From assembly GCA_964475735.1 (NCBI GenBank), contig CAYYYI010000033.1:1-21755 (forward strand): DNA of 21,755 nt. The letters are read 5' to 3'. The position numbers and the translations under genes are program-made. Every line of letters starts with the position of its first letter. Position 1 is the first letter of the stretch. The notes under the pieces are model-generated. The model was not told the origin of the DNA, did no database searches, and worked only from the letters and a program-made list of their open reading frames with translations. Source of the stretch: UCB2 sp964475735. Its GTDB lineage: Bacteria; Chloroflexota; Dehalococcoidia; Tepidiformales; Tepidiformaceae. This document shows positions 1 through 8,083 of this stretch, in pieces.

Positions 1-23
1 CGCCGCGCCGGGAGGGAGCACCA

Positions 24-1922
24 ATGACTCGTGAACACCGCATGTATGGCCGCTGGGACAGCCCCATCACGCCGAAGAGCCTCGCCGCCATGCTCCGCCT
101 CAGCGAGCCGTGTTGGGACACCGATGGGCGCACTCTCGGCTGGATCGAGGGCCGCTCTGACCGCGGCGTGCTCGTCGTCCAGGACGCCGATGGCGGCGCC
201 CCGCGCGACCTGACCTCGGATATCTCCGTCCGCGCCTTCCTGGGCTACGGGGGCGGCGACTTCACCCTTTCCCACGGCGTCGCCTACTTCGTGGGGCAGG
301 CCGACCAGCGCATCTATCGCCAGCCTCTTGCCGGGGGTCCGGCGCGCGCCATCACGCCCGCCTTCGGGGCCGCCTGCTCCCCGGCGGTTTCGCCCGACGG
401 CCGCTGGCTCGCTTACGTCGCCACATACGACCACGACGACTGCATCGCCATCGTCGACACCGAAGGCAGGTACTGGCCGCAGCGGCTCTCCACCGGCCGC
501 GACTTCTACATGCAGCCCACGTGGCGCCCCACCGGCGACGGCCTCGCATGGGTCGAATGGGACCACCCGAACATGCCCTGGGATGGCACGGACCTTGCTG
601 TGGGGACGCTCACCTTTACCGATGGCGCCCTGCCCACGCTGGCGGGGAAGGAAGTGGTTGCGGGCGGCGCCGAAATCTCAATCTTCCAGCCTGCCTTCAC
701 GCCCGGCGGCGACGCCCTCCTTTACGTCTCCGACGAGAGCGGCGCGTGGCATATCTACCGGAAGGATCTCGGCTCTGGGGCGGTCAAACGGCTCACAGCA
801 GGCGGGGGCGAATTCGGCCAGCCGGCGTGGCGACACGGGCAGCGCAGCTTCTGCGTCACCCCCTCGGGCGCAGTCGTGGCGATCCGCAATGAGAACGCTT
901 TCAGCACCCTCGTGCGCGTCGATGGCGACGGCGCCGCTGCCGATCTGGCCAGCCATCACCCTGAGTACACCGCCTTTGATTGGCCCGGCGCCTCTCCCAC
1001 GGCCGAGCGCGTCGCCTGCGTCGCAACGTCGCCCGCGGTTCCTCCGCGAGTTGTGGTGTTCGAAGTCGCGCCTGCGGGCCTCGCCTCCTCCGTGCGCCGC
1101 CGGAGCGATGGCGAGACCATTCCTGCGTCCATGCTGTCGCGGCCAGAGGCGATCTCCTGGACCTCGTTCGATGGCGAGGCTGCCCACGGCCTCTACTACC
1201 CGCCAGCCAGCGACCGCTTCGCGGGGAACGGCCGCCCGCCCCTCATCGTCACCGTCCATGGCGGCCCCACGAGCCAGGTGACCGCCGGGTATGCTGCTCA
1301 GTCTCAGTTCTTCGCAACCCGCGGCTACGCGGTGCTCCAGGTGAACTACCGCGGCAGCACCGGCTATGGCCGCGAGTATATGCTCAAGCTGCGGAACAGC
1401 TGGGGCATATACGACGTTCGCGATTCGCAGACAGGTGCGCAGGCCCTCGCCGAGCGCGGCCTCGCCGATCCCGCCAAGTTCGTCATCATGGGCGGCAGCG
1501 CAGGTGGGTTCACAGTGCTGCAGTCGCTCGTAGAGCTCCCGGGCTTCTACAAGGCCGGGCTTTGCCTGTTTGGCGTGGCGAACATGTTCACCCTCGCCAG
1601 CGACACCCACAAGTTCGAAGAGCGTTACCTGGACACCATGCTCGGACCCCTCCCCGAGGCTGCGGCCATCTATCGCGAACGTTCACCTATCTTCCACGCT
1701 TCGAAGATCGTCGATCCCATTGCCGTCTTCCAGGGCGAGATCGATCGCGTCGTGCCGCGCGAACAAAGCGACACCATCGTTGCCTCCCTTCGCGCCCGCG
1801 GCGTGCCCCATGAGTACCACCTCTACGAAGGCGAGGGCCACGGCTGGCGAAAGGCGGAGACGATCGAGAAGTTTTACGCGTCGGTGGAGCGGTTCCTCAC
1901 ACAGTACGTGCTCTTCGCCTGA
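24..1922 (+). CDS. S9 family peptidase (prolyl oligopeptidase / dipeptidyl aminopeptidase type)
   Basis: A 632-aa serine peptidase of the S9 clan, expected to cleave short peptides. The N-terminal two thirds (about residues 30-370) has the repeated Asp/Gly-Trp-rich blades of a beta-propeller. The C-terminal alpha/beta-hydrolase domain has an oxyanion-side HGGP motif (His412), the nucleophile in GGSAGG (Ser492), the acid in GEIDR (Asp574) and the base in GEGHGW (His606), so the triad is complete and correctly spaced. There is no obvious signal peptide, so it is probably cytoplasmic. The ATG start follows a GGAGGG ribosome site (11-16). It reads in the same direction as the menaquinone cluster, but a 160-nt spacer separates them and nothing ties the functions together. 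The substrate cannot be read from sequence. Confidence 0.93.
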   Translation: MTREHRMYGRWDSPITPKSLAAMLRLSEPCWDTDGRTLGWIEGRSDRGVLVVQDADGGAPRDLTSDISVRAFLGYGGGDFTLSHGVAYFVGQADQRIYRQPLAGGPARAITPAFGAACSPAVSPDGRWLAYVATYDHDDCIAIVDTEGRYWPQRLSTGRDFYMQPTWRPTGDGLAWVEWDHPNMPWDGTDLAVGTLTFTDGALPTLAGKEVVAGGAEISIFQPAFTPGGDALLYVSDESGAWHIYRKDLGSGAVKRLTAGGGEFGQPAWRHGQRSFCVTPSGAVVAIRNENAFSTLVRVDGDGAAADLASHHPEYTAFDWPGASPTAERVACVATSPAVPPRVVVFEVAPAGLASSVRRRSDGETIPASMLSRPEAISWTSFDGEAAHGLYYPPASDRFAGNGRPPLIVTVHGGPTSQVTAGYAAQSQFFATRGYAVLQVNYRGSTGYGREYMLKLRNSWGIYDVRDSQTGAQALAERGLADPAKFVIMGGSAGGFTVLQSLVELPGFYKAGLCLFGVANMFTLASDTHKFEERYLDTMLGPLPEAAAIYRERSPIFHASKIVDPIAVFQGEIDRVVPREQSDTIVASLRARGVPHEYHLYEGEGHGWRKAETIEKFYASVERFLTQYVLFA

Positions 1923-2056
1923 CGGCCTGGCCGGTGAGCGGCCCGACAGCGCGTAACCGCAGGTGCCGATACGCTTTGTGGGAGTACTCGTTCCCGCCCA
2001 TGGATAGCCGCGCCTTCGTGAAGCACAGCCTGCCGCAAGCCTGTCGTTTTGCAGCC

Positions 2057-2078
2057 TATGCTCGCCCCGCCCGGGAGG
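2057..2078 (+). promoter_or_regulatory. Possible -10 box and ribosome site of the men cluster
   Basis: TATGCT at 2057-2062 is a reasonable -10 hexamer, with no convincing -35 upstream. It would give a start of transcription near 2069, just before the GGGAGG ribosome site at 2073-2078. That ribosome site is only 1 nt from the GTG at 2080 but 7 nt from the in-frame TTG at 2086, so it favours the TTG start for menF. Confidence 0.35.
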
Positions 2079-2085
2079 TGTGCGC

Positions 2086-3486
2086 TTGACCACAATCGAA
2101 CACCACACGACCGGATCTTCTGCCGCGGAGGACCTGGCCGAACGGGCATTGGCGCTTCGCAACGGGGCCAGCGGTCCAGCGCTCGTCTCGCTTCCCCTGC
2201 CGGCGCCGCTGTTGACCATCCTGCGAGCGCAGGGGACCCATGGCATCCGCGCTCGCGCTCTCGTCAGTTGGGAGCGGCCCTCGGAGGGAACCAGCCTGTT
2301 CGGCCTCGGTGAGGCACTGCGGCTGACCGGGCCGCGTGGCGAAGGCCTCGACAATGCGATGCCGGCCCTCCGCTCACTGGCTGCGGCGGCGGCGTCGGCA
2401 GTTGGTGGCCATGCCCGGCCGCGGTTCTTCGGCGGCTGTCGCTTCCAGCTCGGCGGCGATGTGCACGACCCCGCATGGGACCCTTTTGGAGGCTGGCAGT
2501 TCGTCCTTCCCCGCTTCCTCGTCTCGATCCGGGGCGGCGCGATCGAGGCCAGCGTGACGCTCCTTCTCGAGGGCACGGCCACCGCTGCTGCGGTGTCGGC
2601 TTTGATTGAGCGCGAGCTTGCGGCTGTTCTTGCGTCACCGGCTCCTGGCCGGACGGGCCATCCTTGCCATCGCGGCGAAGGTCTTGGGGACCTCGCCTGG
2701 CAGGAAGCAGTGGCCGCCTCTGTCCGCGAGATCGAGGCGGGCCGCTACGAGAAGGCCGTCCTGGCGCGCCAGCTCCACATAGTGCACGACCGCCCCATCG
2801 ACAAACCCGCAGTGCTCAAACGGCTCGCTGACCGCTACCCGAACTGCTATGTCTTCAGCTTCTCGGCCGGCGATGCCACCTGGCTGGGCGCCAGCCCTGA
2901 ACTCCTCGTCTCCCTTGAAGGCGGCGAGGTGCAGGCTGCCAGCCTGGCAGGCTCCCGCCCCCGCGGCGCAGACGAAGAGTCCGACCGCCGCCTTGCCGAG
3001 GAGCTCCTCGCCAGCGAGAAGGAGCGCGCCGAGCACGGCTTCGTCGTCTCCGCCATCCGCGAGGCGCTGGAGCCCGTATGTTCCCGGCTTGTGGCCCCGG
3101 AGACACCGGTCCTGATGCGTATGTCCAACATCCAGCACCTCCATACGCCTGTGACTGCATACGTGAACGGAGGGGTAGACATCCTCGACCTGGTGGACCG
3201 CGTTCATCCCACTCCGGCCGTTGGCATCTGGCCTCGGGAAGCTGGCGTGGAAGTCATCGAACGGCTCGAGCAGATGGACCGGGGCTGGTACGCGGCGCCC
3301 ATTGGCTGGATGGACTTCGCCGGCGAGGGCGAGTTCGCCGTCGGCCTGCGGACTGCGCGCGTCGCTGGCGACGAGGCGACCCTGTTCGCCGGGGCCGGTA
3401 TCGTCGAGGGCTCGGTCCCGGCCGAAGAGCTCGCCGAGACCGAGCTCAAGTTCCGCCCTCTCCGCGAAGCCCTCGCGGGAGCCTGA
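2086..3486 (+). CDS. menF: Isochorismate synthase MenF
   Basis: Converts chorismate to isochorismate, the first committed step of the o-succinylbenzoate menaquinone route. The 466-aa protein has a variable N-terminal half and a C-terminal chorismate-binding domain. Visible family motifs are YEKAVLARQ (its Lys, residue 223, matches the catalytic general base of MenF), AGSRPRGADEESD, HLHTPV, HPTPAVG and RGWYAAPIGW. I chose the TTG at 2086 because the ribosome site at 2073-2078 is correctly spaced for it; an in-frame GTG at 2080 would add two residues. It is followed after 1 nt by menD, so the two are almost certainly cotranscribed. Other chorismate-binding enzymes (EntC, salicylate synthase, TrpE) share the fold; the men context makes MenF by far the best call. 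Confidence 0.95.
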   Translation: MTTIEHHTTGSSAAEDLAERALALRNGASGPALVSLPLPAPLLTILRAQGTHGIRARALVSWERPSEGTSLFGLGEALRLTGPRGEGLDNAMPALRSLAAAAASAVGGHARPRFFGGCRFQLGGDVHDPAWDPFGGWQFVLPRFLVSIRGGAIEASVTLLLEGTATAAAVSALIERELAAVLASPAPGRTGHPCHRGEGLGDLAWQEAVAASVREIEAGRYEKAVLARQLHIVHDRPIDKPAVLKRLADRYPNCYVFSFSAGDATWLGASPELLVSLEGGEVQAASLAGSRPRGADEESDRRLAEELLASEKERAEHGFVVSAIREALEPVCSRLVAPETPVLMRMSNIQHLHTPVTAYVNGGVDILDLVDRVHPTPAVGIWPREAGVEVIERLEQMDRGWYAAPIGWMDFAGEGEFAVGLRTARVAGDEATLFAGAGIVEGSVPAEELAETELKFRPLREALAGA

Positions 3487-3487
3487 A

Positions 3488-5236
3488 ATGGACATCGCTG
3501 CCGCCAACACACGGGCCGCGCGCGCCTTCGTCCGCGCCCTCGCCGCGGCTGGTGTGGCCGATGCCTGTATCACCCCCGGATCGCGCTCCACGCCACTCAC
3601 CATCGCCTTCGCCGAACAGGCCGCCATCAAACCATGGCTCCACCTCGACGAGCGTGCCTCCTCGTACTTCGCGCTGGGGCTGGCGCGCGCCAGCGGGCGT
3701 CCGGTGGCCGTGCTCTGCACTTCCGGCACCGCTGCTGCCAACCTCCACCCCGCCGTGGCCGAAGCCAACCTCTCGCGTATCCCGCTTGTTGTCCTCACCG
3801 CCGACCGGCCACCCGCTCTGCGCGGCGTCGGCGCGGCGCAGACCATCGATCAGGTGGGCATGTTCGGCACGAATGTGCGCTGGGCTGCCGACCTTCCTCT
3901 CCCCGCAGAGGATGTGGCCGATACCGCCCGCTTCGCCGCGTTTGCGGAACGCGCCGTGCGTGCCACTCTCGGCGAGCTTCCTGGTCCGGTCCACTTGAAC
4001 CTCCCATTCGACGAGCCACTCATCGCCCCGCCTGGCGCCCATCCCCCGGCCGATATAGCGGCGGTTCGCGGCGAGCCCGTTCGCGCCGTTCCCGCCCCCG
4101 CGACGGATGACGTGCAGCGGGCAACGGCGGCGCTTTCCCGCGCCCGGCGGCCGCTGATCGTGGCCGGGCCAGAGACCGGCGGCCTGCTTGCCCCCGACGT
4201 CGCTGCCCTCGCCGCTGCGCTCGACGCGCCCATCCTCGCCGATCCCCTCAGCGGCCTCCGCACTGGCCTGCACGACCGCTCACATGTGCTCGACTCGTAT
4301 GATGCCGTCCTCCGCGATCCCCGCGCGAACGGGATGACGCCCGATTGCGTGGTCCGCTTCGGCGCGATTGCAACGTCGAAGGCCCTGAACCAGTATCTCG
4401 CCCGAAGACAGGGTGCCACCCACATCCTCGTCGACCTCCCCGGCTCCTGGCGCGACCCCGACGCGCTGACGACCCACTTCGTTCCGGGCGACCCCGCCCT
4501 GGTCGCGCGCGCGCTGGCCGCGGCCCTGCCTCCCGGCTGCGGCAGCGCGCCCGGCTGGACCAGCGGCTGGCTTGGACGCGACCGAGCAGCCCGGGAGGCG
4601 ATGCGCGCCGCCTGCAATGCCTTCGCCGAGCCGTTCGAGGGCCGCGTCTTCACCGAGCTCCAGGCTGCCCTTCCTGCCGGGGCCACGATAGTCGCAGGCA
4701 ACAGCATGCCCGTCCGCGACCTTGACTCATTCCTCGTCTCTGCCGACCGGCCGCTCAACCTTGTCTCCAACCGCGGCGCGAACGGAATCGATGGCGTTAC
4801 ATCGTCCGCGCTGGGTGCGGCCGCGGCCGGCGGGAGCAGGGTGGTGCTCGTCATCGGCGACATTTCCTTCTATCACGACCTGACCGGGCTGTGGGCGGCG
4901 AAGCGCCATGGACTCGACCTCACGATTGTCCTTGTCAACAACAACGGCGGCGGGATTTTTCACTACCTGCCCCAGTCCGGGCACCCAACACTCTTCGAAG
5001 AGTGGTTCGGAACGCCTTCCGGGCTCGATTTCGTCCACGCGGTCGCGCTCTTTGGCGGCCGGTACGCGCTTGCCAGTGACTGGGCCACCTTTCGCTCCGC
5101 GCTCGACGGCGGAGCCGGGCTCAACGTCATCGAGGTGCGGACTGATCGCGCCCGCAATGTGGCCATGCACCGCGAGGCCTGGGCTGCCGCTGCCGAAGCC
5201 GCCTGGTCCAGCGTCCCGGCGCCCGCCGCAACATGA
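3488..5236 (+). CDS. menD: SEPHCHC synthase MenD (thiamine diphosphate dependent)
   Basis: Joins isochorismate and the succinic semialdehyde unit derived from 2-oxoglutarate to give SEPHCHC, using thiamine diphosphate and a divalent metal. The 582-aa length is typical. Visible motifs are ITPGSRSTPL near the N-terminus, the cofactor-activating Glu55 in LDERASSYFALG, SGTAAANLHPAV, TADRPP, GNSMPVRDLDSF, SNRGANGIDG, and the cofactor/metal segment GDISFYHDL followed by NNNGGGIFHYLP. The open frame extends upstream to 3221, but that part is a shadow of menF; the real ATG is 1 nt after the menF stop. Its stop overlaps the menH start (ATGA at 5233-5236), which indicates translational coupling. Confidence 0.97.
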   Translation: MDIAAANTRAARAFVRALAAAGVADACITPGSRSTPLTIAFAEQAAIKPWLHLDERASSYFALGLARASGRPVAVLCTSGTAAANLHPAVAEANLSRIPLVVLTADRPPALRGVGAAQTIDQVGMFGTNVRWAADLPLPAEDVADTARFAAFAERAVRATLGELPGPVHLNLPFDEPLIAPPGAHPPADIAAVRGEPVRAVPAPATDDVQRATAALSRARRPLIVAGPETGGLLAPDVAALAAALDAPILADPLSGLRTGLHDRSHVLDSYDAVLRDPRANGMTPDCVVRFGAIATSKALNQYLARRQGATHILVDLPGSWRDPDALTTHFVPGDPALVARALAAALPPGCGSAPGWTSGWLGRDRAAREAMRAACNAFAEPFEGRVFTELQAALPAGATIVAGNSMPVRDLDSFLVSADRPLNLVSNRGANGIDGVTSSALGAAAAGGSRVVLVIGDISFYHDLTGLWAAKRHGLDLTIVLVNNNGGGIFHYLPQSGHPTLFEEWFGTPSGLDFVHAVALFGGRYALASDWATFRSALDGGAGLNVIEVRTDRARNVAMHREAWAAAAEAAWSSVPAPAAT

Positions 5237-6072
5237 ACCGCATTCCCGTCGCCCCTGGCTTCTACCTGAATGTCGAGGTGGCTGGCTCGGGCCCACCGCT
5301 CGTGCTGCTCCATGGCTTCACGGGCTCTGCCGCCTCCTGGGCGACATTCATCGAGTCCCTCGGTGGCCGCTTCACCACCGTCGCCATCGACATCGTGGGC
5401 CACGGCCACTCAGACAAGCCCGCCGCGCTTGACCACTACCGCATGCGCCAGGTGGCCGCCGACCTCGTTTACGCGGCTGGCCGCGCCGGCTTCCCGCGCG
5501 CCCATTGGCTCGGCTATTCGATGGGGGGCCGCACCGCGCTCGCCGTGGCCGCCTACCACCCCGGCAGCGTGGATCGGCTGGTGCTCATTGGCGCTTCGCC
5601 CGGGCTTGCCACCGAAGAGGAGCGCGCCGCCCGCCGCAACTCCGATGAAGCCATCGCCCAGCACATCGAGACCGATGGCGTCCCCGCCTTCGTGCGTTAC
5701 TGGGAGCGGATTCCGCTGTTCGCCACCCATGCCCGCCTCCCTGCCGAGGTGCAGGAGCGCATCCGCGCCGGCCGCCTGGCAAATGACCCCGTGGGCCTCG
5801 TGAACAGCCTGCACGGCATGGGTACCGGCTCACAGGAAGCCCTCTTCGATCGCCTTCCCTCAATGAACTTGCCCACCCTCCTGCTCGCGGGCGAAGAGGA
5901 CACCAAGTATCTTGCCATCGGGCAGGAGATGGCCGGCGCCATGCCCGCGGCCCGATTCGTGGCTGTGCCCGGCGCCGGGCATGCCGCCCAGATCGAGAAC
6001 CCGGCCTTCTGTGCCGCGGAAGTCATCGCCTTCCTGGCCGGGGCCGCATCACACGGAGGAGAGCAGCCATGA
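5233..6072 (+). CDS. menH: SHCHC synthase MenH (alpha/beta hydrolase)
   Basis: Eliminates pyruvate from SEPHCHC to give SHCHC. This 279-aa alpha/beta hydrolase has an HGFTGSAASW oxyanion segment, nucleophile Ser96 in GYSMGG, a likely acid Asp223 in GEEDTKY and the base His250 in PGAGHAAQ. The fold alone would only say hydrolase. The specific call rests on its place between menD and menB with ATGA overlaps on both sides (5233-5236 and 6069-6072) and on the MenH-like GYSMGGR motif. Confidence 0.9.
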   Translation: MNRIPVAPGFYLNVEVAGSGPPLVLLHGFTGSAASWATFIESLGGRFTTVAIDIVGHGHSDKPAALDHYRMRQVAADLVYAAGRAGFPRAHWLGYSMGGRTALAVAAYHPGSVDRLVLIGASPGLATEEERAARRNSDEAIAQHIETDGVPAFVRYWERIPLFATHARLPAEVQERIRAGRLANDPVGLVNSLHGMGTGSQEALFDRLPSMNLPTLLLAGEEDTKYLAIGQEMAGAMPAARFVAVPGAGHAAQIENPAFCAAEVIAFLAGAASHGGEQP

Positions 6073-6896
6073 CCCTCGCCTGGCAACCCGCCGGTACCTT
6101 CGAAGACATCGTCTATCACAAGGCCGAGGGCATCGCCCGCATCAGCATCAACCGGCCCGAGGTGCACAACGCCTTCCGTCCGAAGACCGTGGTCGAGCTG
6201 CTCGCCGCGTTCAATGACGCCCGCGACGACACCGATGTGGGCGTCGTGCTCTTCACGGGCGAAGGCGGCCGTGCCTTCTGCTCGGGCGGCGACCAGCGCG
6301 TCCGCGGCCACGGGGGATATGTTGGCGAAGACAAGCTTCCCCGCCTGCATGTCACCGACCTCCACATGCTCATCCGTGCCATGCCGAAGCCGGTCATCGC
6401 CCTGGTAGCAGGCTGGGCGATCGGCGGCGGGCACGTGCTGCACGTCATCTGCGACCTCACCATCGCCGCCGAGAACGCCCGCTTTGGCCAAACCGGTCCC
6501 CGCGTCGGCAGCTTCGACGGCGGCTTCGGCTCGGCCCAGCTGGCGCGGCTGGTCGGGCAGAAGAAGGCCCGCGAGATCTGGTACCTCTGCCGCCAGTACG
6601 ACGCGAAAGAAGCGCTCGAAATGGGGCTGGTCAACGCGGTCGTGCCGAACGGCCAGCTCGAAGCCGAGGGTGTGAAGTGGGCGAAGGAGATCATGCGCCA
6701 CAGCCCGCTCGCCATCCGCCTCCTGAAGTCCTCGTTCAACGCTGAGCTCGATGGCCTCGTCGGGATCACCCAGTTGGCCCACGACGCCAATATGCTCTAC
6801 TACATGAGCGACGAGGGTAAGGAAGGCCGCGACGCCTTCCTCGAGAAGCGCCAGCCCGAGTACTCCGACACGAAAAAGTTCCCCCGCAGGCCCTGA
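6069..6896 (+). CDS. menB: 1,4-dihydroxy-2-naphthoyl-CoA synthase MenB (type I)
   Basis: A crotonase-fold enzyme that closes the second naphthoquinone ring on o-succinylbenzoyl-CoA. At 275 aa it follows the E. coli MenB pattern almost throughout: RAFCSGGDQR, WAIGGGHVLH, CDLTIAAENA, FGQTGPRVGSFDGG, QKKAREIWYLC and the C-terminal YMSDEGKEGRDAFLEKR. In type I enzymes a Gly sits where type II enzymes carry a catalytic Asp, and bicarbonate supplies the missing carboxylate. Here that position is Gly143 in QTGP, so a type I, bicarbonate-dependent enzyme is predicted. A strong ribosome site, GGAGGA (6055-6060), lies inside the end of menH. The start overlaps the menH stop. Confidence 0.97.
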   Translation: MTLAWQPAGTFEDIVYHKAEGIARISINRPEVHNAFRPKTVVELLAAFNDARDDTDVGVVLFTGEGGRAFCSGGDQRVRGHGGYVGEDKLPRLHVTDLHMLIRAMPKPVIALVAGWAIGGGHVLHVICDLTIAAENARFGQTGPRVGSFDGGFGSAQLARLVGQKKAREIWYLCRQYDAKEALEMGLVNAVVPNGQLEAEGVKWAKEIMRHSPLAIRLLKSSFNAELDGLVGITQLAHDANMLYYMSDEGKEGRDAFLEKRQPEYSDTKKFPRRP

Positions 6897-6928
6897 GTGG
6901 TCTCCTTCTCAACAGGCGGGTGTTCGCC

Positions 6929-6940
6929 TAGCCTGATGAC
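6929..6940 (+). promoter_or_regulatory. Candidate internal promoter giving a leaderless menC transcript
   Basis: TAGCCT at 6929-6934 looks like a -10 box, with a weak TTCTCA at 6906-6911 placed exactly 17 nt upstream. The expected transcription start falls on or next to the GTG of menC at 6941. No ribosome site is visible before that GTG, which fits a leaderless message. It sits in the only real gap (44 nt) in the men cluster. Confidence 0.35.
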
Positions 6941-8083
6941 GTGACAGCCACGCTAACCTGGCAGCCGTTCCGGCTTACCCTGCGATCTCCCTTCGCGGCC
7001 GCTCACGGCGCCCTTTCCGAGCGCGACGGGCTCCTTGTGCGCCTGCGCCTGCCGGGGGGCGAAGAAGGGCTGGGCGAGGCCTCTCCGTTGCCTTCGTTCG
7101 CGGGCGGCTCAGTGGAGGAGACGGCGGGTGCCGTCGAGCAGATCGCGCGCGCCTGCCGCGGCCTGCCCATCGAGGAGATGTGGCAGTCCGTTCCTGCTCT
7201 GGCTGGCTTTGCGCCGGGGTCAACCGCGGCAGCGCGGTGTGGGTTCGAGACCGCGGTGGCTGACCTCCTCGCCCGGCGTGACGGCTTGCCCCTCTTTCGC
7301 TGGCTCGCCCGCGGCGCAGGGCGCGAAGTGGCGCCCGGTCCGCCTCCCATCCCGGTAAACGCTGTCATTGATGCGTCGGAACCGGAGGCGGCCGCGGCCC
7401 AGGCCTGCGAATTCGCGCGGCGCGGCTACAGTACCTTCAAGGTCAAGGTGACCGCTGACGTCGACGGGGCGTTCGCCCGCCTGCGCGCGGTGAGGGAGGC
7501 AGCCGGCGCCGCGGTCGTGCTGCGCATCGACGCGAACGGCGCGTGGGCTTCCGAGGAGGCCGCGCTTGCCGCGCTGGAGAGGCTTTCCGCCTTCGACCTG
7601 GCCCTCTGCGAACAGCCGCTTGCGCCCGCGGTGGGGCTGGAGCGCATGGCGTTCGTAAGCCGGCACTCGCCCGTGCTACTGGCCGTCGATGAAGGCTGCC
7701 GCTCGCTCGCGGACCTGAGCGAGGTTGCGCGGCTTGGCGCCGCTGGCACGGTGGTGGTCAAGCCAATGGTCACCGGCCTGCGCGAGGCGCTTGCCATGCT
7801 GGAGATCGCGCGGCAACAGGGACTCACGGCGATCGTGACGACCACGTTCGACTCTGGCGTGGGTACGGCGCTCGCCGGTCACCTTGCGGCGCTGTTGCCC
7901 GAGCCGGTTCCCGCCTGCGGCCTTGCCACGCTTGAGCAGGTGGAACGCGATTTCGTTTCGGGAGCGCCCCGTGTGGAAAGAGGCTGGCTGACGCTCCCGG
8001 CCGGGCCCGGGCTCGGCGTCACGGTAGACGGGGCCGCGCTCGCAGCACTTGAAACTGGTGAGCCAGTGGAGGCGCCGCTATGA
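6941..8083 (+). CDS. menC: o-Succinylbenzoate synthase MenC (enolase superfamily)
   Basis: Dehydrates SHCHC to o-succinylbenzoate. The 380-aa protein has the enolase-superfamily plan: a capping N-terminal domain, then a barrel. The catalytic set is complete: the KxK pair Lys167 and Lys169 (FKVKV), metal ligands Asp197 (RIDANGAW), Glu224 (CEQPL) and Asp250 (AVDEG), and Lys274 (VVVKP) on the opposite face. Sequence alone cannot exclude N-acylamino acid racemase or dipeptide epimerase activity, but men context settles the main role. The start is GTG with no clear ribosome site and a -10-like box just upstream. The stop overlaps the menE start (ATGA, 8080-8083). Confidence 0.94.
   Translation: MTATLTWQPFRLTLRSPFAAAHGALSERDGLLVRLRLPGGEEGLGEASPLPSFAGGSVEETAGAVEQIARACRGLPIEEMWQSVPALAGFAPGSTAAARCGFETAVADLLARRDGLPLFRWLARGAGREVAPGPPPIPVNAVIDASEPEAAAAQACEFARRGYSTFKVKVTADVDGAFARLRAVREAAGAAVVLRIDANGAWASEEAALAALERLSAFDLALCEQPLAPAVGLERMAFVSRHSPVLLAVDEGCRSLADLSEVARLGAAGTVVVKPMVTGLREALAMLEIARQQGLTAIVTTTFDSGVGTALAGHLAALLPEPVPACGLATLEQVERDFVSGAPRVERGWLTLPAGPGLGVTVDGAALAALETGEPVEAPL

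Noticed and set aside
1923..2056. Possible riboswitch or attenuator before menF
   Set aside because: Only a short palindrome (GAGTACTC, 1983-1990) and no recognisable aptamer blocks.
3221..3487. 89-codon upstream extension of the menD frame
   Set aside because: It lies wholly inside menF in another frame, and the family N-terminus (MDIAAANTRAARAFVRAL) begins at 3488.
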